64,000 nucleotides of DNA from Dyella telluris (lineage in GTDB: Bacteria; Pseudomonadota; Gammaproteobacteria; Xanthomonadales; Rhodanobacteraceae), in assembly GCF_014297575.1 (NCBI RefSeq), contig NZ_CP060412.1, forward strand, positions 2,728,001 through 2,792,000, in the 5' to 3' direction. The notes under the pieces are model-generated. The model saw only the letters and a program-made list of their open reading frames with translations. It had not been told where the DNA came from and did no database searches. A program made the translations under genes and the position numbers. Positions within the stretch are counted from its first letter, which is position 1. Each line of letters starts with the position of its first letter. Shown here piece by piece: positions 51,717-59,664 of the stretch.

Positions 51717-53492
51717 ATGGCAAGCACCATCGAAATCAAGGTCCCCGACATCGGCGGTCACGACAACGTGCCGGTGATCGAGGTGCTGGTGAAGGTCGGC
51801 GACACGGTCGCCAAGGAACAGAGCCTGATCACGCTCGAATCGGACAAGGCGACGATGGAAATTCCGTCGAGCGCCGCCGGCGTGATCAAGGAACTGAAGG
51901 TCAAGGTCGGTGACGAAGTCTCCGAAGGCGCGCTGATCGCCGTGCTCGAAGCCGCCGAAGGCGCCGCCAAGGCAGAGGAAGCACCGAAGGCAGCCGCGCC
52001 GGCACCTGCGCCGGCCCCTGCCGCTGCGCCTGCCGCGGCTCCCGCGCCGAAGGCAGCCGGTGCATCGGGTCGTACGCCGGACATCGAATGCAAGCTCGTC
52101 GTGCTCGGCTCGGGCCCCGGCGGTTACACCGCCGCGTTCCGCGCGGCCGACCTCGACGTCGACACCGTACTGGTCGAGCGTTACGCGTCGCTGGGCGGCG
52201 TGTGCCTCAACGTGGGCTGCATCCCGTCCAAGGCGCTGCTGCACGCTGCGGCCGTGATCGACGAAGCCGATGCCATGGCCGCGCACGGCGTGAGCTTCGG
52301 CGCGCCGAAGATCGACCTGGACAAGCTGCGCGACTTCAAGACCAAGGTGGTCGGCAAGCTCACCGGCGGCCTGGCCGGCATGGCCAAGCAGCGCAAGGTG
52401 CGCACCGTGCAGGGCGTGGGCACCTTCGTCTCGCCGAATGAGATGGAAGTCCAGACGGCTGAAGGCACCAAGCTGATCCGTTTCGAGAACGCCATCATCG
52501 CCGCCGGCTCGCAGTCGGTGAAGCTGCCCGCGTTCCCGTGGGACGACGAGCGCATCATGGATTCCACCGGCGCGCTCGAGCTGAAGGAAGTGCCCAAGAA
52601 GCTGCTCGTCGTCGGCGGCGGCATCATCGGCCTGGAAATGGCCACGGTGTATTCCTCGCTCGGCAGTGAAGTGACCGTGGTCGAGTTCATGGACCAGATC
52701 ATCCCGGGCGCCGATGCCGACCTGATCAAGCCGCTGGCGCAGCGCCTGGCCAAGAAGCTCAAGGGCGTGCACCTCAAGACCAAGGTGGTGGACGCCAAGG
52801 CCACCAAGAAGGGCATCGAGGTCAGCTACGAAGGCGAGAGCATTCCCGAAACCACGCTGTTCGACCGCGTGCTGGTGGCCGTGGGCCGCTCGCCCAACGG
52901 CAACAAGATCGGCGCGGACAAGGCTGGTGTGGCCGTGACGGAGCGCGGCTTCATCAACGTCGACACGCAGATGCGCACCAATGTGAAGCACATATACGCC
53001 ATCGGCGACCTGGTAGGCCAGCCGATGCTGGCGCACAAGGCCACGCATGAAGCGCGTGTCGCGGCCGAAGTCGTGTCCGGCATGAAGAGCTACTTCGATG
53101 CGCGCGTGATTCCGTCCGTTGCGTTCACCGATCCGGAAGTGGCATGGGTGGGCGTCACCGAGCGCGAGGCCAAGGAAAAGGGCCTCAAGGTCGGCGTGGG
53201 CAAGTTCCCGTGGGCGGCCAGCGGCCGCGCCATCGGCATCGACCGCACCGAGGGCTTCACCAAGCTGATCTTCGACGAGGAAACCCATCGCATCGTCGGT
53301 GGCGCCATCGTCGGCCCGCACGCGGGCGACCTGATCAGCGAGCTTTGCCTGGCGATTGAGATGGGCGCGGAAGCGGCTGACATCGGCCTCACCATCCATC
53401 CGCACCCGACGCTTGGCGAATCGGTGGGCATGGCGGCCGAAGTTTACGAAGGCACCATCACCGACCTGTACATGCCGAAGAAGAAAAAGTAA
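51717..53492 (+). CDS. lpdA: Dihydrolipoyl dehydrogenase (E3) with an N-terminal lipoyl domain
   Basis: A 591-residue E3. Residues 1-80 are a lipoyl domain ([16 protein letters not shown] with the lipoylated Lys), then an Ala/Pro linker to about 120, then the flavoprotein: FAD motif [20 protein letters not shown], the redox disulfide [16 protein letters not shown], the NAD fold [20 protein letters not shown] and the catalytic HPHPTLGES near the C-terminus. It reoxidises the E2 lipoyl arms with NAD+. The extra lipoyl domain, absent from E. coli Lpd, may help it dock on E2. ATG at 51717 after CAAAGGA. Terminator follows. Confidence 0.95.
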   Translation: MASTIEIKVPDIGGHDNVPVIEVLVKVGDTVAKEQSLITLESDKATMEIPSSAAGVIKELKVKVGDEVSEGALIAVLEAAEGAAKAEEAPKAAAPAPAPAPAAAPAAAPAPKAAGASGRTPDIECKLVVLGSGPGGYTAAFRAADLDVDTVLVERYASLGGVCLNVGCIPSKALLHAAAVIDEADAMAAHGVSFGAPKIDLDKLRDFKTKVVGKLTGGLAGMAKQRKVRTVQGVGTFVSPNEMEVQTAEGTKLIRFENAIIAAGSQSVKLPAFPWDDERIMDSTGALELKEVPKKLLVVGGGIIGLEMATVYSSLGSEVTVVEFMDQIIPGADADLIKPLAQRLAKKLKGVHLKTKVVDAKATKKGIEVSYEGESIPETTLFDRVLVAVGRSPNGNKIGADKAGVAVTERGFINVDTQMRTNVKHIYAIGDLVGQPMLAHKATHEARVAAEVVSGMKSYFDARVIPSVAFTDPEVAWVGVTEREAKEKGLKVGVGKFPWAASGRAIGIDRTEGFTKLIFDEETHRIVGGAIVGPHAGDLISELCLAIEMGAEAADIGLTIHPHPTLGESVGMAAEVYEGTITDLYMPKKKK

Positions 53493-53510
53493 GCAGGCAG
53501 CGTCGACATG

Positions 53511-53542
53511 AAAAAGCCCGGGATTTCCCGGGCTTTTTTTTA
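53511..53542 (+). terminator. Bidirectional terminator between lpdA and the secreted-protein gene
   Basis: Stem AAAAAGCCCGGGA / TCCCGGGCTTTTT with A and T runs; serves lpdA (plus) and the convergent secreted-protein gene (minus). Confidence 0.92.
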
Positions 53543-53557
53543 ACCAACGGCGGGAGG

Positions 53558-54610
53558 TCAGTTCGATTCGGGGAACTGGATCGACGGCGTGCTGCCACTC
53601 GATGCGGTGCAGCTGCCCAGGTTGAGATTGTTGCTCTCGCCCGTGCTGCCGGAGTTGGCGACACAGGACGGGGCGGCGGTCGAGCCGTTGGACACCGCAA
53701 GCTTCACCGTGATGTGCGAGCCGCTGTTGAACTGCGCTTCCGAACCGCCAGCGTTGCCCACCACGTTGAACTCGCCGACCTTCCACACGGTGGCCAGGTA
53801 CAGCACGCTGTCGTTGCCACTGGAGCTGTAGGCCGTGGTGCCGTTGGTGAACACCACCGTGTCCTTGCCGCTTGCGGTGGCGCTGCCGGTGAGCTTCACG
53901 TTGCCCAGCTGCGTGGCGGGCACGTCCGGCGCGGTGGTGGCGGCGCTGTTCTTGTAGCAGTCGCCGGCGCCGTCGCTGCCGAAGCCGCTCGGGCAACGCC
54001 TGCCGCCGTAGTTGATCAGCCAGTACTGCATGAACACGGCGGCCGAGCCCTGCACTTCATAGTCCGGCGCATAGACGAACTGCTGCCACACCGTGCAACC
54101 AGAGTGTCCTTTGCAGGCGGACGTGGTGTCGTCGAAGCTGGAATTGATCTGCAGCGAGTACTCGTTCGGACCCAGGATGCCGCCGCCGCCATAAGCGGCC
54201 ACGCCCACGCCGGTTTCCGAGGTCACGCCCGTCACGGACGGGAACGTGCCCACGGCCTGCTTGATCAGGGTGGCGGACTGCAGCGTGTAGTCGTTGCCGT
54301 TGCCAGCGGTTTGCGCAGCACCGCCGAAGAGGCGGAAGCGCGGCACGGGTGCAACGCGCGGCTGGAGTGCATGGCAGGCGGTCTGGTGCCAGACGATGCT
54401 GGGGTACGACGCCTGGAAGCAACCTTCCGACGGTGTGGCGATCTGCGCCATGGCGTCGCGCCAGCTGGCGCGCGACTGTTCCTCCATGGGGCTGACGTAC
54501 TCCGGCGTCGCCTGCACGGAGGCGCCACCCGAAGGTGCGGCGTAAACGGCAGGAAGGAAGGCGGCGCCGATCAGGCCGGCGAGCAGCGCAATCTTGGTCT
54601 TTGCACGCAT
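53558..54610 (-). CDS. Secreted 350-residue protein, paralog 1
   Basis: A 350-residue exported protein: signal peptide MRAKTKIALLAGLIGAAFLP with cleavage near VYAAP. The mature part has six or more cysteines and conserved-looking blocks: WQQFVYAPDYEVQGSAAVFM, QYWLINYGGRRCPSGFGSDG, DCYKNSAATTAPDVPATQLG and the C-terminal SGSTGESNNLNLGSC. It resembles a family of secreted beta-rich proteins seen in actinobacteria, proteobacteria and fungi that has no proven function. GGGAGA precedes the ATG at 54610. The paralog at 55204-56256 has the same length and about 85% identity by eye. Confidence 0.8.
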   Translation of the reverse strand: MRAKTKIALLAGLIGAAFLPAVYAAPSGGASVQATPEYVSPMEEQSRASWRDAMAQIATPSEGCFQASYPSIVWHQTACHALQPRVAPVPRFRLFGGAAQTAGNGNDYTLQSATLIKQAVGTFPSVTGVTSETGVGVAAYGGGGILGPNEYSLQINSSFDDTTSACKGHSGCTVWQQFVYAPDYEVQGSAAVFMQYWLINYGGRRCPSGFGSDGAGDCYKNSAATTAPDVPATQLGNVKLTGSATASGKDTVVFTNGTTAYSSSGNDSVLYLATVWKVGEFNVVGNAGGSEAQFNSGSHITVKLAVSNGSTAAPSCVANSGSTGESNNLNLGSCTASSGSTPSIQFPESN

Positions 54611-54890
54611 TGAATATCTCCCAGGTACGCAAATAACCATCGGTTTTCGACCGAGGACGATTCCGTCGGCCGATGACAGGCAAAACTGCCTACACGCCAG
54701 CAGTCGGGCGACTGCAGCGAATCCCTTGCGGTTCCTATGGGTGCTTCCTTGGAAGGAAGACGAAGCGGGTACTCCCCAGTGCTGAGTGATTGGGAAAACG
54801 CAGTGTCCCCTTGGCACTCCGGAGTACTTGGTACTCCTTGGATCATGCGGATTGCAAATCGAAAAATCATGCGTCGGTCGGAGTAAGCCC
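54611..54890 (-). promoter_or_regulatory. Upstream region shared with the second secreted-protein paralog
   Basis: About 280 bp upstream of the ATG resemble the same stretch of the other paralog: CCGATGACAG, CTACACGCCAGCA, CTCCGGAG and a block with TTGCAAATCGAAAAA at 54852 (about 240 bp before the ATG). The equal spacing suggests duplicated promoter or regulatory DNA. The rest of the gap to 55144 has nothing recognised; -10/-35 sites could not be assigned with confidence. Confidence 0.5.
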
Positions 54891-55144
54891 TATGTCAGCA
54901 ACCATGCATCGCCGGGCTCGATCCGATGCCTTGAACACCAAGCTTATTTTCCAGGTAAACCGCGGGCGTCGAATTGCGCTTGACGAGAGCTGGCCGCAAG
55001 AAGACGCGGCTACGAAAACCGCCGCAAGGACGGCTTAAAGCAGGGCTTGTCCATAGCTGCCATGGGCAGTGAAGGGTGCCGGAAAGAACCCATGGGGTTC
55101 ATGGGTCGAATGCCTGCGGCGCGCCATGAAGGCGGCATGCAAGC

Positions 55145-55180
55145 AAAAAGAAAGAGCCCGGATAGACCGGGCTCTTTGTC
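55145..55180 (-). terminator. Terminator of secreted-protein paralog 2
   Basis: On the minus strand AAAGAGCCCGGTC pairs with CCGGGCTCTTT followed by CTTTTT, 24 bp after the stop at 55204. Confidence 0.9.
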
Positions 55181-55203
55181 TTGCACGTCTGAAACCGCAG
55201 CGA

Positions 55204-56256
55204 TCAGTTCGATTCGGTGAACTGGATGTACGGCGTGGAACCACCGGCGGTGGAGCAGGTGCCCAGGTTGAGGTTGTTGCTCTCGCCCGTGCTGCCGGAG
55301 TTGGCAACGCACGACGGAGCCGTGGTGGAGCCGTTGGATACGGCCAGCTTCACCGTGATGGACGAGCCGCTGTTGAACTGCGCTTCCGAACCGCCGGCGT
55401 TGCCGACCACGTTGAACTCGCCGACCTTCCACACGGTGGCCAGGTACAGCACGCTGTCCTTGCCGCTGGAGCTGTAGGCGGTGGTGCCGTTGGTGAAGAC
55501 CACGGTGTCATTGCCACCGGCGGTGACGCTGCCGGTGAGCTTCACGTTGCCCAGCTGCGTGGCCGGCACATCCGGCGCAGTGGTGGCGGCGCTGTTCTTG
55601 TAGCAGTCGCCGGAACCGTCGCTGCCGAAGCCGGAGGGGCAGCGCGAGCTGCCGTAGCCGATCAGCCAGTACTGCATGAAGACGGCCGCCGAGCCCTGCA
55701 CTTCATAGTCAGGCGCATAGACGAACTGCTGCCACACCGTGCAACCGGAGTGGCCTTTGCAGGCGGATGTGGTGTCGTCAAAACTGGAGTTGATCTGCAG
55801 CGAGTACTCGTTGGCGCCGAGAATGCCGCCGCCGCCATAAGCCGCCACGCCCACGCCGGTTTCCGAGGTCACGCCGGTCACGGTCGGGAAGGTGCCCACG
55901 GCCTGGGTGATCAGGCTGGTGCTCTGCAGCGTGTAATCGTTGCCGTTGCCGGCGGTTTCGGCAGCGCCACCAAAGCCACGGAAGCGCGGCACCGGTGCAA
56001 CGCGCGGCACCACTTCGTGGCAGGCGGTCTGGTGCCAGATGACGCTGGGATACGTGGCCTGGAAGCAGCCATCCGACGGCGTGGCGATGTGCGCCATGGC
56101 GTCTCGCCAGCTGGCGCGGGCCTGCTCTTCCAGCGGGCCGACGCTTTGCGTCGCCGCCTGCATGGAGGCGCCGGCGGTGGGTGCGGCGTAAACGACGGGA
56201 AGGAAGGCGGCGCCGATCAGGCCGGCGAGCAGCACAATCTTGGTTTTTGCACGCAT
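55204..56256 (-). CDS. Secreted 350-residue protein, paralog 2
   Basis: Same length and architecture as the gene at 53558: signal peptide MRAKTKIVLLAGLIGAAFLP, then WQQFVYAPDYEVQGSAAVFM, QYWLIGYGSSRCPSGFGSDG and C-terminal STPYIQFTESN. Differences cluster in the first 60 mature residues (SMQAATQSVGPLEEQARA against SVQATPEYVSPMEEQSRA) and near the C-terminus. Secreted, cysteine-rich, Ser/Thr/Gly-rich. The two genes are in tandem on one strand, each with its own terminator and upstream region, so they are probably separate transcripts. Function unknown. Confidence 0.82.
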   Translation of the reverse strand: MRAKTKIVLLAGLIGAAFLPVVYAAPTAGASMQAATQSVGPLEEQARASWRDAMAHIATPSDGCFQATYPSVIWHQTACHEVVPRVAPVPRFRGFGGAAETAGNGNDYTLQSTSLITQAVGTFPTVTGVTSETGVGVAAYGGGGILGANEYSLQINSSFDDTTSACKGHSGCTVWQQFVYAPDYEVQGSAAVFMQYWLIGYGSSRCPSGFGSDGSGDCYKNSAATTAPDVPATQLGNVKLTGSVTAGGNDTVVFTNGTTAYSSSGKDSVLYLATVWKVGEFNVVGNAGGSEAQFNSGSSITVKLAVSNGSTTAPSCVANSGSTGESNNLNLGTCSTAGGSTPYIQFTESN

Positions 56257-56540
56257 TGAGTTTCTCCCTGGTACGCGAATGGTTATTGGTTTTCGGCCGC
56301 GGAGAATTCCGTCAGCCGATGACAGACAACAACTCACCTACACGCCAGCAACCCGACGGTTGCAGCGCTTTCGCTTGCGATCTCATTGCTCCTTCCGAAT
56401 GACGGAAGGCGAATCGATGACGTCCCCAGCATCGAGTACTCGGGGATAACAGGGCGGCCCCTGAGTACTCCGGAGCGTTTGGTAACCCATGTGTCACGCG
56501 GTTGCAAATCGAAAAAAAGTGCGTCCTTTGATGTAAGGAA
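56257..56540 (-). promoter_or_regulatory. Upstream region of secreted-protein paralog 2
   Basis: Counterpart of the stretch at 54611-54890: CCGATGACAG, CCTACACGCCAGCAA, ACTCCGGAG and TTGCAAATCGAAAAA at 56502, about 245 bp before the ATG. The conserved blocks are separated by diverged DNA. Confidence 0.5.
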
Positions 56541-56987
56541 CACGTCAGACTGCTTTGTATCGATAGAAACAATGCGACGCATTGAGCGCAAAGAGAAAAT
56601 CGGCGCGATGATTCCAGTGCCGGCCTCGGTGCGAAAGGGAGTGCTCGCAAAAAGGCACGAGCGTGAAAATCGTCATCACGACGGCTTATTGCAAGACAGG
56701 TCGATCACTGTCGCGGTGTGAAGGAAACCGCTTAAAACAAGCCATTTTCGACATCATCGGAATGTCTGTGATGCGCTTCGCAATTCGTGGTGTTGTTCGA
56801 TCGGAGTTGTGACTGGTGCGTGAAGTCTTTCGATGCGCAAACGCGCGCCGCGCCTTGCTGGCGGCAGCGTCGGCAAAGTGGCGGCAGGAGTAGCGTGATC
56901 GAGTCCGGCGCGATGGTTGCGAATGGCGATGTCGTGCACGCCGTGCGAGATCGCGCCGAGGCACGGTCTCGCTATCGATGTCGGGCC
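56541..56987. other. Gene-free stretch
   Basis: About 450 bp of lower GC than the surroundings between the second secreted-protein gene and the membrane-anchored protein gene. It holds no repeat, terminator or credible gene that I can support; short frames overlap the neighbours only. Confidence 0.5.
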
Positions 56988-57680
56988 TTACTTTTCCGTG
57001 TTCGCCAGCGCCGCCTTGATCGGCACGGAGGTCTCTCTCAGGTAACCCACGGTGCCCTTCGAGCTGTTGATCATCTGCTGCAGCACGCTGAGGAACTCCA
57101 CCGGGTCGACGTCCTTGCCCAGGTTGATGCGCGTCTGCAGATCCACCATGCGCGGCGCGTCGAGCGCCAGCGTCGCGTTGTGCGAAGTCCAGCTGGCCGC
57201 ATCGCGCAGGGCGGCGTAGGCGGCGGCATAGCGGTGCAGGCGTGACACGTCGATCCAGGTGGCAGACTGGTTCGCCACCGCGACATCCCACGCCTGCGTA
57301 TTGAACGCCGGCCAGTTGATGCTCAGCGCAAACTTTCCACTCAGCTCGCGAATGTGCCTGTTGACCTCGGCATCCGGCAGGCCCTTCTTCACGTCATCGG
57401 CCACGGCTTGCTGGATCGCCGTCAACGGCGCGAGTTTCTTCTCGTCCGTCTGGATGGCGTCCTGTATGTCCTGCAGCGTACTGCCGAGTTCCGCATTGAT
57501 CTGCGCGCTGGCGTACTCAGCAGCGTGTCGATGATGTGCGTGCTCGATCCACTGCTCCAGGCCCAGCGCGGTGAGAATACTGAGCACGATCATCAGGTAG
57601 TGCTGCAGGAACTCGCGCAGCGAGTGCATCTTCACCTTGGGTACTTCGAAATGCATGGGGAATTCGTCCATGTCAGGCAT
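56988..57680 (-). CDS. Membrane-anchored hypothetical protein (230 aa)
   Basis: One N-terminal membrane helix (LQHYLMIVLSILTALGLEQW, about residues 25-44) preceded by a basic cytosolic stretch, followed by a periplasmic helical domain (EYASAQINAELGSTLQDIQD onward). It has no cysteines and no catalytic motif. The HSLREFLQHYLMIVLSILTA pattern is a type I recall from other hypothetical Xanthomonadales proteins. The start could be the ATG at 57680 or 57671. It lies 38 bp after the TPR-sulfotransferase on the same strand, so it is probably its partner in an operon. Confidence 0.68.
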   Translation of the reverse strand: MPDMDEFPMHFEVPKVKMHSLREFLQHYLMIVLSILTALGLEQWIEHAHHRHAAEYASAQINAELGSTLQDIQDAIQTDEKKLAPLTAIQQAVADDVKKGLPDAEVNRHIRELSGKFALSINWPAFNTQAWDVAVANQSATWIDVSRLHRYAAAYAALRDAASWTSHNATLALDAPRMVDLQTRINLGKDVDPVEFLSVLQQMINSSKGTVGYLRETSVPIKAALANTEK

Positions 57681-57718
57681 TGGAATACGCGGCCGTGCTG
57701 GCGGCCGCTACAAGGTGG

Positions 57719-59593
57719 TCATTCGTCGTAGCCGAGCCGCGCCATCATCGGCCGCAGTATCGGCAACACCGGCTCGAACTTGTCGCGGTACGCTTGCCAG
57801 CGATCAACGGCCTTCCGATGAATGCCCTGGGTGACCTGCGCGTAGCTCGGCGTGCTGATGTAACCCTTGGCGCGGGCATGCTCCGCAAAGCGTGCCATGG
57901 GGGTGCTGTCTTCCACCTGCAGGAATTCGCCCAGCCGTACGAGATGCTCGTCGAAGCGCGAGACGACGGATTCGTAGCGCCACTCCAGCACACGGGGAGC
58001 AAACACCTCCACGTGGCGGAACCAGTGTTCGAAAGCATCCACGTATCCGCGCGCGAGACGCTCCAGCGACGAGCACAGCACCATGAAGGCTGGCGAGCGG
58101 AACGGCTGCATGAAACAGCTCATCAACACATCGCAGGGGTGGCGCAGGCACAGGATGATGCGGGCCTCCGGAAACAGCCGCATGATCATGGGCAGGCACA
58201 GCATGTTCAGCGGGTTCTTGTCGACCAGTCGCCGGCTGCCGAGGTCCGGTGCAATCCGCTGTACGTCCGCGGCATAGAGTTCCCGCAGCTGATCCACGTT
58301 GGCCTGGGTCAGCCCGGCGAGATCGGCTGGGTACGCCTGGCCCGCCAGCTGCATGCGCTTGATCAGTTCGTAGATGAAGGCGCGCTCGTCCATCGAGCGG
58401 AAATCGGGGTGCGCATCCAGCATCTGTTCCAGCAGCGTGGTGCCGGAACGGGGAAAGCCCACCACGAACACCGGGCTCTTGTCGCTGCCTGGCGCATGCA
58501 GCGGCGACCATCGGTCGCGTTCGAGCCGGCTGACCGATTGCGTGACCATATCCAGCGGCTGGCTGCCTGGCTCAAGCAGCTCGGGGACGAAGTCCCGGGC
58601 GAATCGCAGCTGCGAGGCGTGGGCGTCGTCCAGCGCCTGCCATGCGTCTTCGCGGCGGCCCTGCTTGTCGCGAATGGCGGCCAGGCTGAAAGCCGCGCCG
58701 GCCCGCAGATGGGCATCCTGGTGCTCGTTGCGCAATCCGTCGAACAACTGCGCCGCCTGCTCCAGCTCGCCGCGCCGCGACGCAACGCTGGCGTGCACCT
58801 GCAGCCCGGCGTGTCGAAGCTCCCAGTCATGGGCGGGCAGCGATGCAAGCGATTCCAGCGGCAGGTCGGCAAGCTCGGTGACGGCCCGCTCGATCTGGTT
58901 GCTGCGTTCGTACATGGACGCGCGCATGGCGGTGATGCGCTGCGCCAGCGAAAGGCATTGCGGCCCTTCCGGCAGCACCGCCTGTGCCAACGTACGAAAG
59001 GCCAGATCCTGGTAACCGAGGCTGGAAAGCATGGTGGCCAGGATCAAGGCCTGTTCGGCGGGCTGGGGCGGCCATTGCCCTGCGCCGTCGAGCATCACCT
59101 CGGCGCCGCGCGTGTCGCCGCAGAAGTGGCAGGCATAGGCAGCCTGAAGACGCGCCTCGATGAAGTCGGGGGCAAGGCTCACGGCCTGCAGCAGCGTTTC
59201 GCGAGCGATCAGCCAGCGCTGTTGCTGTGAGTAGAGCAGGCCAAGGTTGTACTGGACGTCGGCCTGTTCGGGGGCAAGCTCGATGGCCTTGCCCAGCGCA
59301 CGTTCGGCGAGTTCAGGGTTGCCTGCCGCACGCGCGGCGTTGCCCAGGTTGTTCCAGTAGGCGGAGACATCCGGCCGGCGTTGCGTAAGTCGCTGGAAAT
59401 TGTCCAGCGCATCGTGGACGTGGCCTGTCGACTGCTGCGCCGCGCCCAGCAGGAGCAGCACCGTATCGTCGGCCGTGGCGGGGTCACCGGCGGCCTGGCC
59501 GAGGGCGAGCAGGCGGTGCATGTCACCGGCGTTGAACGCCGTGATCATGCTTGCAATCAGTTGCTCGGACGATGATGACGCGGACGTGCCCAT
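57719..59593 (-). CDS. TPR-containing sulfotransferase
   Basis: A 624-residue protein. The first 330 residues are TPR-type helical repeats (e.g. AYWNNLGNAARAAGNPELAE, VQYNLGLLYSQQQRWLIARE). From about residue 370 comes a sulfotransferase domain with the PAPS 5'-phosphosulfate loop VVGFPRSGTTLLEQML and the 3'-phosphate region ILCLRHPCDVLMSCFM. It moves a sulfuryl group from PAPS to an unknown acceptor; in this family the acceptor is often a protein tyrosine or a glycan. It lies downstream of a TonB-dependent receptor on the same strand, a common arrangement in Xanthomonadales and Caulobacter relatives. Confidence 0.88.
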   Translation of the reverse strand: MGTSASSSSEQLIASMITAFNAGDMHRLLALGQAAGDPATADDTVLLLLGAAQQSTGHVHDALDNFQRLTQRRPDVSAYWNNLGNAARAAGNPELAERALGKAIELAPEQADVQYNLGLLYSQQQRWLIARETLLQAVSLAPDFIEARLQAAYACHFCGDTRGAEVMLDGAGQWPPQPAEQALILATMLSSLGYQDLAFRTLAQAVLPEGPQCLSLAQRITAMRASMYERSNQIERAVTELADLPLESLASLPAHDWELRHAGLQVHASVASRRGELEQAAQLFDGLRNEHQDAHLRAGAAFSLAAIRDKQGRREDAWQALDDAHASQLRFARDFVPELLEPGSQPLDMVTQSVSRLERDRWSPLHAPGSDKSPVFVVGFPRSGTTLLEQMLDAHPDFRSMDERAFIYELIKRMQLAGQAYPADLAGLTQANVDQLRELYAADVQRIAPDLGSRRLVDKNPLNMLCLPMIMRLFPEARIILCLRHPCDVLMSCFMQPFRSPAFMVLCSSLERLARGYVDAFEHWFRHVEVFAPRVLEWRYESVVSRFDEHLVRLGEFLQVEDSTPMARFAEHARAKGYISTPSYAQVTQGIHRKAVDRWQAYRDKFEPVLPILRPMMARLGYDE

Positions 59594-59664
59594 CGCCTGA
59601 TCTTAACAGCGATGTGGCCGCAACAAGCGTTGCGGCCACATGCCTACCTTCCGTCGGACGGTGC

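Noticed and set aside
51519..53996. 825-codon frame opposite lpdA
   Set aside because: Antisense shadow running into the next gene's reverse frame; AceF and Lpd motifs settle the strand.
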